This document shows, piece after piece, positions 7,849 to 15,636 of a stretch of 34,032 nt of DNA (position 1 is the first letter of the stretch; every line of letters begins with the position of its first letter). The notes below the pieces were generated by a model, which was given only the letters and a program-made list of their open reading frames with translations, was not told the origin of the DNA and did no database searches. Source of the stretch: JBFFXF01 sp041569895 (GTDB taxonomy: Bacteria; Planctomycetota; UBA8108; JACQVS01); the NCBI GenBank assembly GCA_041569895.1, contig JBFFXF010000046.1:1-34032 (forward strand), read 5' to 3'. The position numbers and the translations under genes were made by a program.

Positions 7849-9276
7849 TCACTTCCCCTTCACCGCCTTGAACTTGTCGATCGCCTCCTGCCTGGTCCTC
7901 TTGTGGTCGACGAGCGGCTTCGGGTAGTCCGGGCAGTCCTCGTTGTCGCCGTCGGCGTGCGGGAAGTGGATCGCCTTGCCCTTCACTTTCTCGAGCTCGG
8001 GGATGTACTTTCGGACGAAGTCACCGTCTGCGTCGAACTTCTCGCTCTGGCTCACCGGGTTGAAGACGCGGAAATACGGCGCGGCGTCGGTGCCGGTCGA
8101 GGCGGACCACTGCCACCCGCCGTTGTTGCTGGCGAAGTCTCCATCGACGAGGCTCTGCATGAAGTGTCGCTCGCCCCAGCGCCAGTCGATGAAGAGGTTC
8201 TTGGTGAGAAACATCGCGCTGACCATGCGCAATCGGTTATGCATCCAGCCGGTCTTCGCGAGCTGGCGCATGGCGGCGTCGACGATCGGATAGCCGGTCT
8301 TCCCTTCCTTCCAGCACTCGAAGCGCTTCTCCGCCTTGCTCCACGAGATCTTCTCGGTGTCGAGATCGAACGGACGGTTCTTGCACACTCGCGGGAACCC
8401 CACCAGCACGTGGTTGTAGAACTCACGCCAGATGAGCTCGGAGATCCACGTCACGGCGCCCTTCGATCCCGAGTCGATGCGACCGTTGTTCGCCTCCAGC
8501 GCCGCGGCGAGGCACTGCCGCGCCGACACCACGCCCGACGTCAGGTACGGCGACATCGTGCTCGTCCCGTTGACCGACGGGTAATCGCGCTTCTCGTCGT
8601 ACTCCTCGAGCCGCCCCTCGACAAACGCGTCGAGCCTCGACTGCGCGTGCTTCTCGCCCTCCTTCCAGAGATCCGGCCGCGTCAGGCCATCGAAGCCGTC
8701 GACGGACTTCGGGACCTTATCCGCCTTGACGTCGATCTTCTTGACGCCCGACGGCGTCGGCACCGGCTCGGCGCCACCGACCTCCTTGTATCGCGCGAGC
8801 CACGCGCGACGGTAGGGCGAGAACACCTTGAAGAAATCGCCGCTCGACGTGCGCACCGAATCGGGCGGCAGGATGAACCGATCGGACCACGCGTGCACCG
8901 ACTTGCCGGAGCCGAGAAACGCCGCCATCACCTCCTCATCCCGGCGCTGCTCGTTGACCTCGTACTCGCGATTGAACGACAGGGCCTGGCAGGAATGCCT
9001 GTCGGCGAGCTCGAGAAGCTCCTCGGCGACGCCGTCGAACTTCGGCGTCTCGACGATCAGCAGCGGCACGTTGATGCGCCGGAGCGACCGGGAGAGCTCG
9101 GCGAGGTTGCGCAGGATGAAGTCGACCTTGACCGCGCCCCAGTCATGCTCCTTCCACTGCTCTGGACAGATCGTGAAGACGCCGACGACCCCGTCGTCGG
9201 CCATCCGGCACGCCTCGTGGAGCGCGGTGTTGTCGCGGGTGCGGAGATCGGAGCGGAACCAGACGAGTGGGCGCAT
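7849..9276 (-). CDS. phrB: Class I CPD photolyase
   Basis: 475 residues, the usual length for the family (E. coli PhrB is about 470). It repairs UV-induced cyclobutane pyrimidine dimers using blue light and FADH-. The N-terminal Rossmann antenna domain begins LVWFRSDLRTRDNTAL. The FAD-binding helical domain shows TSTMSPYLTSGVVSAR, WISELIWREFYNHVL, GWMHNRLRMVSAMFLTKN and NNGGWQWSASTGTDAAPYF, the last including tryptophans of the electron-transfer chain. Enzymes of this type commonly use methenyltetrahydrofolate as antenna, which fits folE next door. It is 114 bases downstream of folE on the same strand with no obvious promoter between, so it is probably read from the carH transcript. A DASH cryptochrome is less likely because the long C-terminal extension is missing. 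Confidence 0.95.
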   Translation of the reverse strand: MRPLVWFRSDLRTRDNTALHEACRMADDGVVGVFTICPEQWKEHDWGAVKVDFILRNLAELSRSLRRINVPLLIVETPKFDGVAEELLELADRHSCQALSFNREYEVNEQRRDEEVMAAFLGSGKSVHAWSDRFILPPDSVRTSSGDFFKVFSPYRRAWLARYKEVGGAEPVPTPSGVKKIDVKADKVPKSVDGFDGLTRPDLWKEGEKHAQSRLDAFVEGRLEEYDEKRDYPSVNGTSTMSPYLTSGVVSARQCLAAALEANNGRIDSGSKGAVTWISELIWREFYNHVLVGFPRVCKNRPFDLDTEKISWSKAEKRFECWKEGKTGYPIVDAAMRQLAKTGWMHNRLRMVSAMFLTKNLFIDWRWGERHFMQSLVDGDFASNNGGWQWSASTGTDAAPYFRVFNPVSQSEKFDADGDFVRKYIPELEKVKGKAIHFPHADGDNEDCPDYPKPLVDHKRTRQEAIDKFKAVKGK

Positions 9277-9303
9277 GGGGTGTGCTCACGGAAGAAGAAT
9301 GGA

Positions 9304-9329
9304 ACGCAGATTACGCAGATTACGCAGAT
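9304..9329 (+). repeat. Tandem 9-bp repeat (ACGCAGATT), copy 1
   Basis: ACGCAGATT repeats with the last unit short by one base (9304-9312, 9313-9321, 9322-9329). It sits in the folE-phrB gap. A diverged copy, on the minus strand, is at 27404-27429. I know the same unit as a dispersed intergenic repeat in other GC-rich environmental genomes; translated it gives an ADYADYAD-like string. It is not coding here. Confidence 0.8.
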
Positions 9330-9362
9330 CGAAGATCGTTGTCCGATCCAGTTTTTGAGACC

Positions 9363-9383
9363 GAGGACGAGGAGGAGGAGGAA
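9363..9383 (-). repeat. Short hexamer/trinucleotide tract after the folE stop
   Basis: A GAGGAC/GAGGAG tract begins 8 bases beyond the folE stop codon (minus strand reads CCTCCTCCTCCTCGTCC). It is one of several degenerate tandem tracts in this window lying at gene 3' ends. Confidence 0.6.
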
Positions 9384-9390
9384 AACATAC

Positions 9391-10062
9391 TCAGCCCTGC
9401 CGGATCAAGGTCATCACTTCGTTGCGGCTGGCGAGCTCGTCGCGGAAGACGCCTCGCATTGCCGATGTGACCATCGCGCTGCCCGGCTTCTTGATGCCGC
9501 GCATCGTCATGCACGTGTGCGAGCCCTCGAGGACGACGGCGACGCCGGCCGGGGAGACCGCCTCCTCGATGAGGTCGGCGATCTGGTTCGTCAGGCGCTC
9601 CTGGACCTGCGGGCGGCGCGCGTAGACCTCGACCGCTCGCGCGAGTTTCGAGATGCCGAGCACCTTGCCGGTCGGGATGTAGGCCGTGTGGGCGACGCCA
9701 TGGAACGGCAGCAGGTGATGCTCACACATCGACGAGAAGGGGATGTCTTTCAGGAGCACGATCTCATCGTAGTCCTCGGTGAAGACCGTCTTCACCGCCT
9801 CGCGGGGATCCATGCCCAGGCCGGCGAAGACCTCGGCGTACATGCGCGCCATGCGCTGCGGCGTGTCCTGCAGGCCCTCGCGATCGGGATTATCGCCGAT
9901 CGCCTCGAGGATCATCCGGCCGGCTCGGACGAGCTTGTCGTGATCGAAATCCGGTGACCGGCGCGCGGGGGCGGGCGCCGCCGCGGTCGAGGGCGCCCGC
10001 CGGATGACGCGCCAGGCGTTCTGATCGCCGGCAGGCACGAGGTTGGTCGCGAAACTTTCCAT
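9391..10062 (-). CDS. folE: GTP cyclohydrolase I (FolE, type IA)
   Basis: 223 residues. Converts GTP to 7,8-dihydroneopterin triphosphate, the first step of tetrahydrofolate synthesis. The zinc ligands are visible as Cys113 and His116 in SMCEHHLLPFHG and Cys184 in SHTCMTMRG, numbering nearly identical to E. coli FolE (110, 113, 181). The core also shows the TPQRMARMYAE helix. The first 40 residues are an unconserved Ala/Pro-rich extension. ATG 10062 lies 4 bases after the DUF1499 stop, so the genes are co-transcribed. Linkage to a CarH regulator and phrB suggests a light-induced copy supplying the folate antenna of photolyase; a similar phr/folE grouping under LitR/CarH-type control is known in other bacteria. 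Confidence 0.95.
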   Translation of the reverse strand: MESFATNLVPAGDQNAWRVIRRAPSTAAAPAPARRSPDFDHDKLVRAGRMILEAIGDNPDREGLQDTPQRMARMYAEVFAGLGMDPREAVKTVFTEDYDEIVLLKDIPFSSMCEHHLLPFHGVAHTAYIPTGKVLGISKLARAVEVYARRPQVQERLTNQIADLIEEAVSPAGVAVVLEGSHTCMTMRGIKKPGSAMVTSAMRGVFRDELASRNEVMTLIRQG

Positions 10063-10066
10063 CGTT

Positions 10067-10576
10067 CTATTCCCTTTCCTGGCTTCCGGGCTCTGCATCA
10101 TTGTGTGGACTCGTCGGCGGTTCGCCAGTGGCGAAGGCCTCGCGAAGACGCTCGACTCGCTCCCGGTTCGCTCCGAGATCGGAGTATCCGGCGCGCGACG
10201 CCGACCGGACCTGGATGAGCCCCCGATCGGTGTCGACCAGGAACTCGACGTCGTCAACGAAGCGCATCATCGGCGTCCTCACCTCTGCGTGGAGGTACCG
10301 ACCGTCGCGCGTGATCACGGTCGCGCCGCCCACACTCTCGAGAGCACGCTCAAGTCGCCCGAGCGCGTCCTCCGGCGCACCGGCAAACGGAATCGGATCG
10401 ACATGGTGGTCGCCGTCGACCTCGAAGCTCGAAACGCAGTTCGGCGCCGGGGGACACGGGGCCAGACGGCCGTCGCGCACGCCGATCTCGTCCGGCCGCG
10501 TCGGATAGAGAAAAACCAGGGCCGTCGAGCCGAGCGCGACCGTGACGACGAGCAACAGGACAGTGCGACCCTTCAT
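10067..10576 (-). CDS. DUF1499 family membrane-anchored protein
   Basis: 169 residues with one N-terminal hydrophobic helix (residues 5-24), either an anchor or an uncleaved signal. DUF1499 hallmarks are clear: CPPAPNCVSS near residue 42, a middle strand RYLHAEVRTPMMRFVDDVEF, and RSASRAGYSDLGANRERVE toward the end. Its biochemical function is not known. The start ATG overlaps the carH stop as ATGA (10576-10573), and its stop is 4 bases from folE, so translation is coupled. Placement between a light-sensing repressor and folE/phrB suggests a role in the photo-oxidative stress response; this is guilt by association only. Confidence 0.88.
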   Translation of the reverse strand: MKGRTVLLLVVTVALGSTALVFLYPTRPDEIGVRDGRLAPCPPAPNCVSSFEVDGDHHVDPIPFAGAPEDALGRLERALESVGGATVITRDGRYLHAEVRTPMMRFVDDVEFLVDTDRGLIQVRSASRAGYSDLGANRERVERLREAFATGEPPTSPHNDAEPGSQERE

Positions 10577-11586
10577 TCTCGATCCCCGGTTTTCTCCTTC
10601 CCGCCACGCGAATCGCCAGCCCCGGCTCCGGGGAGGAACGACGCGCCGATTCCCGCGAGCGGACGCGCCAGCGGCCAGAGAAGCGCGCCGTGACGCGTGA
10701 TCTCCTCGTCCCCCGCCGTCACGCCCCTCCCGCCGATGATGAACGTCACCTTGTGCGCCCACCTCTCGAGCAGCTCGAGCAGCATCGGCCGGTGCGTCTC
10801 CAGCAGAACGCGGCGCGACACCGAGATGTACGCGCCGCTGGGCTCGACCTTCCGGAGCGCCACCTCGAGGTCCTCGAACGGCAAGCGTGCGCCGAGGTAG
10901 GTCACGTGGAGCCCGAGCCGACACAGGTGGAAAGCGACCGACAGCGCACCGAGCTCGTGCCCCTCGTCGGGGAAGCACGCGCAGACCACGCGGGCCGCGC
11001 CGGTGCCGGTGGTCGCATTCCGGGCGTGCACGAGCGCGTGGAGACGCTTGACGAAGATGCCGCTTGCCAGATGCTCGCCCGCGACGCTGCAGCGGTCCTC
11101 CATCCAGGCGTCCCCGATCTCTCTCGCCGCCGGCTCGATCACGTTGGAGAGAACGATCTCCGGCGGCACGCCGGCGAAGACCTCGTCGAGGGCGTGTTCG
11201 ATGCGGTCGCCGTCGACGGCGATCGCGGCATCGACGATCTCGTCGCGACAGCTCTCGAGCCACGCGACCGGACGCTGCGCGCTCCGCGGCACGCGGGCGA
11301 CGGGCGCGGCGTCCGCGCTCGCCCCGCGAGATCTCTCCTCGAGCAGCCGTTCGCGACCGACCGGAGCGATCTCGCCGATCGACCGCCCCTCGTCGAGCAA
11401 TTCACGGACGCGCTCGAGCACGCGGAGGTCGTCCGGCGTGTAGAGTCGGTGACCGCCCGCGCCGCGCACCGGCTCGAGCAGCCCGAAGCGCCGCTCCCAG
11501 GCGCGCAGGACGGCGGTCGAGAACCCGGTCATGCGGGCGACCGTGCCGATCCGGTAGAGCTCCCTGGCGCTGCCGATGCCGCTCAC
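10573..11586 (-). CDS. carH: CarH-type B12-dependent light-sensing repressor (MerR family)
   Basis: 337 residues starting at GTG 11586, which overlaps the upstream TGA as GTGA. Residues 11-80 are a MerR winged helix (YRIGTVARMTGFSTAVLRAW, then GGHRLYTPDDL). The C-terminal half is the cobalamin module: a helical bundle with the Wx9EH motif (Trp161, Glu171, His172), then the Rossmann domain with ExHxxG (Glu208, His210, Gly213). These are the AdoCbl-binding signatures of Thermus CarH, where dark tetramers bind DNA and light breaks the Co-C bond and the tetramer. His210 should be the lower axial ligand. The residue after Trp161, His132 in Thermus CarH, is Met here. It lies in a lipoprotein-carH-DUF1499-folE operon divergent from the carotenoid operon and probably controls both. 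Confidence 0.9.
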   Translation of the reverse strand: MSGIGSARELYRIGTVARMTGFSTAVLRAWERRFGLLEPVRGAGGHRLYTPDDLRVLERVRELLDEGRSIGEIAPVGRERLLEERSRGASADAAPVARVPRSAQRPVAWLESCRDEIVDAAIAVDGDRIEHALDEVFAGVPPEIVLSNVIEPAAREIGDAWMEDRCSVAGEHLASGIFVKRLHALVHARNATTGTGAARVVCACFPDEGHELGALSVAFHLCRLGLHVTYLGARLPFEDLEVALRKVEPSGAYISVSRRVLLETHRPMLLELLERWAHKVTFIIGGRGVTAGDEEITRHGALLWPLARPLAGIGASFLPGAGAGDSRGGKEKTGDRE

Positions 11587-12287
11587 CGCGCGCCTCCGAG
11601 CTTTTCTCGCGCCAGCCGCGCCGGCTCCGAGCGGGGCGCGACCGCGACCGCCTCTCGCCATGCAGCGCGAGCGCCCGGACTGTCGCCATCGCGATCGCGC
11701 ACGAGCCCGAGATGGAAAAGCGCCGAGGCCGCGATGTCGGCCGAGAGATCTCCCGCGTCGACCGCGGCTCGGCAACGCTTTCCGACCCACTCGAGGTCGG
11801 CGGCACACTGCCGGGCGCGCCCGAAGAAGCGCGGGATCGGGAAGGTCGACACGGCGCGCACGAAGCGGACCTCGACGTCCTCCGGGGCGCTTTCGACCGC
11901 CTCGTCGAGAAGCCGCAGCCCCTCGTTGCAGGTGCGCCCCTTCGACCACGGCGCCAGCATGCGTGTCGCGGCGAGCACTCGCGCGCTGCCCAGATAGGCC
12001 ACGATGCGGGGGGCGTCCGGTCGCTTGGCGTTCAATTCGATGAGCAACTCCAGCCCTCGCTCGGCGGCTTCTCGGTCGCCGCCGACGCCGGCCAGGTGCA
12101 GACGGATCGCCTCGTCGACTCGCTCCTCCTCCTCGTCCGGGGAGCTGACCAGCCTGGACCACACCACGGTGCGGGAGAGATCGCCGTAGAGGTCGCGGGG
12201 CGGCGGGGTCGTGCCGCACCCGAGGGCGAGGACGATGAGGACGACCCCGGTCGGTTTCGACTCGACGACGATCTGCTTGCTGCGCAC
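11583..12287 (-). CDS. Putative lipoprotein with TPR-like helices, first gene of the carH operon
   Basis: 234 residues. The N-terminus has a hydrophobic stretch ending in an LALGC lipobox-like site with Cys24, so it may be a lipoprotein, although the site is not ideal. The remainder is Ala/Arg-rich and helical, with paired helices such as EGLRLLDEAVESAPEDVEVRF and ASALFHLGLVRDRDGDSPGARAAWREAV that look like tetratricopeptide repeats counting items through a chain. I do not recognise a named family. It precedes carH with a 4-base stop/start overlap and is the first gene after the candidate CarH-controlled promoter, about 80 bases upstream. Confidence 0.65.
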   Translation of the reverse strand: MRSKQIVVESKPTGVVLIVLALGCGTTPPPRDLYGDLSRTVVWSRLVSSPDEEEERVDEAIRLHLAGVGGDREAAERGLELLIELNAKRPDAPRIVAYLGSARVLAATRMLAPWSKGRTCNEGLRLLDEAVESAPEDVEVRFVRAVSTFPIPRFFGRARQCAADLEWVGKRCRAAVDAGDLSADIAASALFHLGLVRDRDGDSPGARAAWREAVAVAPRSEPARLAREKLGGAR

Positions 12288-12365
12288 GCGTCGTGCCCTC
12301 CGTGACGTGGGTGTGGTCGGGCTGGCCGCCCGCAGCGGCGGCTCGGTTGCGTCCGTTCACCTCGC

Positions 12366-12393
12366 ATTCTGACGGCCGGCGAGATATTGTCAA
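12366..12393 (-). promoter_or_regulatory. Sigma-70-like promoter for the lipoprotein-carH-folE operon
   Basis: On the minus strand TTGACA (12393-12388) is followed after 16 bases by CAGAAT (12371-12366), a perfect -35 and a 4-of-6 -10. Transcription would begin near 12360, about 70 bases before the first ATG at 12287. The -35 box is part of the minus-strand repeat array, so a bound repressor would block it. Confidence 0.5.
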
Positions 12394-12415
12394 GCTTCTG
12401 TCGAAGTATTTTCGC
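12383..12415 (-). promoter_or_regulatory. Predicted CarH operator, carH side
   Basis: Read on the minus strand, consecutive 11-mers are GCGAAAATACT, TCGACAGAAGC and TTGACAATATC. The last two share T-C/T-GACA exactly 11 bp apart; the first is a degenerate third copy. CarH binds operators of head-to-tail 11-bp repeats overlapping the -35 box, and this array overlaps the TTGACA of the carH-operon promoter. Autoregulation follows if this is right. Confidence 0.55.
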
Positions 12416-12433
12416 TTTCTGGCCCGATTTACC

Positions 12434-12466
12434 TTGACAGATAGTGGACATTAATTGAACAATCCC
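12434..12466 (+). promoter_or_regulatory. Predicted CarH operator and -35 region, crtN side
   Basis: Three direct repeats begin at 12434 (TTGACA), 12445 (TGGACA) and 12456 (TGAACA), spaced exactly 11 bp. The first is a perfect -35 hexamer; a weak -10 (AACAAT, 12458-12463, 18-base spacer) would place the start about 50 bases before the crtN ATG. Three head-to-tail 11-bp repeats covering the -35 is the operator form described for CarH. The region is also the most AT-rich of the intergenic space. Confidence 0.62.
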
Positions 12467-12520
12467 GGCAGACTCGCGGCACGGAGGCGCGAGCGGAGGA
12501 TCCCTGACCGGAGACAGCTC

Positions 12521-14083
12521 ATGGCAACGAAAAGCGTGATCATCGTCGGCGCGGGGCCCGGTGGGCTCGCGTCGGCCCTCCTCCTCGCCCGCGAGGGCGT
12601 CGACGTCACCATCGTCGAGCGCCAGGATCGTGTGGGCGGGCGCACGTCGACCCTGGACGTCGACGGCTTCTCGTTCGACCTCGGCCCGACCTTCTTCCTC
12701 TACCCGCGCATCCTCGAGGAGATCTTCAAGTCGACCGGCCACGACCTCTGGCGCGAGGCGCCGATGACGCGGCTCGATCCCCAGTACCGCATCTCGTTCG
12801 GCGCCGGGGGCAAGATCGACGCCACGCCGCGCGTCGAGATGATGGAACGTGAGATCGCGCGGATCTCGCCGGCGGACGCCCCGAACTTCAAGCGCTTCCT
12901 GGCGGAGAACCGGCGCAAGCTCGAGGCCTTCCGCCCGTGCCTGGAACAGCCTTTCCTGAGCTGGAAGGACCTGCTGGCTCCCCGCATGCTGAAGCTGCTG
13001 CCCCTGGTGAGGCCGTGGAACTCACTCGAGCGCGACCTGGGTCGCTACTTCTCCGATCCGCGCATCCGCCTGGCCTTCTCGTTCCAGTCGAAGTACCTCG
13101 GCATGTCACCGTTCCAGTGCCCGAGTCTCTTCTCGATCCTGTCGTTTCTCGAGTACGAGTACGGCGTCTTCCACCCGACCGGCGGGTGCGGGGCGATCTC
13201 CGGCGCGATGGCCCGGGTGGCCGAGAAGCTCGGCGTCAAAATCCGGCTCTCGGAGCCGGTCGAGGAGGTGCTCTTCTCCGGACGGCGCGCCGTCGGCGTC
13301 CGCACCCCGAGGGGCGACCACCGCGCCGACGCGCTGGTAATCAACGCCGATTTCGCCCACGCCATGCGGCGGCTCGTTCCCGACAGGCTGCGACGTCGCT
13401 GGACCGACCGCAAGATCGGCAAGAAAAAGTTCTCCTGCTCGACCTTCATGCTCTATCTTGGTGTCCGCGGCCTCGACGAGCACGTGCCGCACCACACGAT
13501 TCACATCGCGCGTGACTACGAGCGCAATCTGCGCGAGGTCGAGCGGCTCCACGTGCTCTCGAAGGACCCCTCGTTTTACGTCCAGAACGCCTGCGTCACG
13601 GATCCAACGCTCGCGCCGGCGGGTCACAGCACGCTTTACGTGCTCGCGCCGGTGACGCACCGCCATCCGAACGTCGACTGGAAGCGCGAGGCGCCGGCGT
13701 TCCGGAAGCTGATGCTGGAGCGGCTCGAGAGCATCGGCATCGAGGACGTCGAGAGCCGCATCGTCACCGAGCGCATGGTCACGCCGGACGACTGGGAACA
13801 CCAGTACTCGATCCACAAGGGAGCGACCTTCAATCTGGCGCACTCGCTGGGTCAGATGCTCCACCTGAGGCCGCGGAATCGCTTCGAGGACGTCGACGGG
13901 GTCTACCTCGTCGGAGGCGGCACCCATCCGGGAAGCGGGCTGCCGGTGATCTTCGAGTCGGCGCGCATCTCGTCGCGTCTCCTGCTCGACGATCTCGGCA
14001 TGTCGCACTCTCCCGTGGCGCCGTCGACCGGGCACACACCGGCCAACGAGGAGGATTCGGCGATATTTGCGGAGGCGAGCTGA
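12521..14083 (+). CDS. crtN: Diapophytoene/squalene desaturase (CrtN-type)
   Basis: 520 residues starting at ATG 12521 with GGAG 7 bases upstream; an earlier in-frame TTG lies inside the operator and is rejected. An FAD-binding beta-alpha-beta (VIIVGAGPGGLASALLLA, then GGRTSTLDVDGFSFDLGPT) opens the protein, and the C-terminal YLVGGGTHPGSGLPV motif closes the FAD site, as in all phytoene desaturase-type enzymes. The middle resembles Staphylococcus CrtN (AFSFQSKYLGMSPFQCPSLFSI...EYGVFHPTGG). CrtN introduces double bonds into C30 dehydrosqualene or squalene to give yellow/red polyenes. It is first in a six-gene operon whose other members oxidise, glycosylate and acylate the chain. The C30 synthase (crtM or hpnCDE) is not in the window. 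Confidence 0.85.
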   Translation: MATKSVIIVGAGPGGLASALLLAREGVDVTIVERQDRVGGRTSTLDVDGFSFDLGPTFFLYPRILEEIFKSTGHDLWREAPMTRLDPQYRISFGAGGKIDATPRVEMMEREIARISPADAPNFKRFLAENRRKLEAFRPCLEQPFLSWKDLLAPRMLKLLPLVRPWNSLERDLGRYFSDPRIRLAFSFQSKYLGMSPFQCPSLFSILSFLEYEYGVFHPTGGCGAISGAMARVAEKLGVKIRLSEPVEEVLFSGRRAVGVRTPRGDHRADALVINADFAHAMRRLVPDRLRRRWTDRKIGKKKFSCSTFMLYLGVRGLDEHVPHHTIHIARDYERNLREVERLHVLSKDPSFYVQNACVTDPTLAPAGHSTLYVLAPVTHRHPNVDWKREAPAFRKLMLERLESIGIEDVESRIVTERMVTPDDWEHQYSIHKGATFNLAHSLGQMLHLRPRNRFEDVDGVYLVGGGTHPGSGLPVIFESARISSRLLLDDLGMSHSPVAPSTGHTPANEEDSAIFAEAS

Positions 14084-14084
14084 C

Positions 14085-15635
14085 ATGCCCGCGACGCTCG
14101 ACCGTTCAGAAAACCAGCCCGGCGCGCAGCCGTCGGGGCCGGATCGCGACGGCGACGTCCGGGCGATGGCGCGCGACGTCGTCGAGAGCGCCCGGCGCGC
14201 CCAGACGGCGTGGGCCATGACACCCGTGCGCGAGCGCCTGAAGAGAATCGCCGCCGCTCGACGGCTCATCGCCTCGCGCAGCGCCGAGTTCGCCAGGTGC
14301 GCGAGCCGGCTTCTGTCGCCGGCCGAGTCGCTCGCGGTCGAGGTGCTGCCACTCGTCGAGGCGTGCCGATTCGTCGAACGACGTGCGGAGCGCCTGCTCG
14401 CCCCGCGGCGCGAGGCCCGGCGCGGGCGGCCACTCTGGCTGACCGGCGTCGATCTCGAGATCCGGCGCGAGCCGCTCGGCGTCGTGCTGGCGATCGGACC
14501 GGCGAACTATCCGCTCTTCCTCGCCGGCTCGCAGGTGGTGCAGGGGCTCGCCGCGGGAAACGCCGTCATCGTCAAGCCGGGCGTCGGCGGAACCGACGCG
14601 TCGGTCGCGCTGCGAGACGTGCTCGTCGAGGCCGGCGTCGATCCGGCTCTCGTGCCGGTGCTTCCCGAGGATCCCGCCGCGGCGCGGGCGGTGATCGAGG
14701 AGGGCGTCGCGCGCGTCTTCCTGACCGGATCCGCACCGACCGGCGAGGCCGTGCTCGCGACCTGCGCGCCGCGATTGATTCCCGTGACCACGGAGCTCTC
14801 GGGAAACGACGCGGTCTTCGTCATGCGCGGAGCCGATCTCGACCTCGTCACCGAGGCGCTGATCTTCGGCTCACGCCTCAACGTCGGGTCGACGTGCATC
14901 TCGCCGCACCGCGTCTTCGTGCCGCGCGACCTGCGTCCGGCGCTCGAGAAACGATTGGCCGGAAGAGCCCGGCGCGTCGGCGCCGAGTGGGACCGACACG
15001 GCGCCGCGTCACGAATCCAGAAGAACGTCGCCGGTCTCGTCGACGAGGCGGTGCGCGGCGGGGCGCGACTCGTCGCCGGTGACGCGGCATCGAACGACCC
15101 GTCGGTGCCCATCGTGCTTGCCGATGTCGAGGCGTCCATGGACGTCGTGCGCGAGGACGTGCCGTTTCCCCTCGTCGCCCTGATCGACGTCGACGACGAG
15201 GACGCGGCGCTGCGCGCGAACGCGCTCTGTCCGTACGCCCTCGGCGCCAGCGTCTTCGGCGAGGAGACGGCCGCGAGGCGTTTCGCGCAACGCGTCGAGG
15301 CGGGCGTGGTCACGGTCAACGACGTGGTCGCCCCGGTGGGCGATCCACGGATGCCCTTCGGCGGGCGGAAGCGCAGCGGTTTCGGCGTCACGCGGGGAGC
15401 CGAGGGGCTCCTCGAGATGACGGCGCTCAAGGCGATCAGCGTGCGCCGCCGTTTCTGGTTTCACCTGGACGAGGAAGATCCGCTCGACAGCGAGCTCTTC
15501 TCGGACTATCTGATCGCCGCCCACGGACGCGGTCTCGCCGTTCGCCTGCGTGCCGCCGCGGCTCTGCTGCGGGGACTCGTGCGACGCGGAAGCCGCAAAA
15601 AGAACAGCGACAGCACGAGACGGAAGGAGTCCTGA
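14085..15635 (+). CDS. Aldehyde dehydrogenase of C30 carotenoid synthesis
   Basis: 516 residues. ATG 14085 begins one base after the crtN stop, and its GGAGG site (14071-14075) lies inside the crtN end. It is an NAD(P)-dependent aldehyde dehydrogenase: IGPANYPLFLAGS with the oxyanion-site Asn, nucleotide-binding FLTGSAPTGEAV, general base Glu237 in TTELSGND, and catalytic Cys271 in VGSTCISPHR. The tail has the usual FGGRKRSGFG substrate-channel motif, plus an extra basic 60-residue C-terminus. In C30 pathways such as staphyloxanthin synthesis, an aldehyde dehydrogenase turns the terminal aldehyde made by CrtP into a carboxylic acid, ready for sugar attachment. Position between crtN and crtP supports this. 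Confidence 0.85.
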   Translation: MPATLDRSENQPGAQPSGPDRDGDVRAMARDVVESARRAQTAWAMTPVRERLKRIAAARRLIASRSAEFARCASRLLSPAESLAVEVLPLVEACRFVERRAERLLAPRREARRGRPLWLTGVDLEIRREPLGVVLAIGPANYPLFLAGSQVVQGLAAGNAVIVKPGVGGTDASVALRDVLVEAGVDPALVPVLPEDPAAARAVIEEGVARVFLTGSAPTGEAVLATCAPRLIPVTTELSGNDAVFVMRGADLDLVTEALIFGSRLNVGSTCISPHRVFVPRDLRPALEKRLAGRARRVGAEWDRHGAASRIQKNVAGLVDEAVRGGARLVAGDAASNDPSVPIVLADVEASMDVVREDVPFPLVALIDVDDEDAALRANALCPYALGASVFGEETAARRFAQRVEAGVVTVNDVVAPVGDPRMPFGGRKRSGFGVTRGAEGLLEMTALKAISVRRRFWFHLDEEDPLDSELFSDYLIAAHGRGLAVRLRAAAALLRGLVRRGSRKKNSDSTRRKES

Positions 15636-15636
15636 C

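Noticed and set aside
12455..12520. Upstream TTG at 12455 as the crtN start
   Set aside because: It lies inside the operator and -10 region, and ATG 12521 has its own GGAG site and begins the FAD motif at the usual distance.
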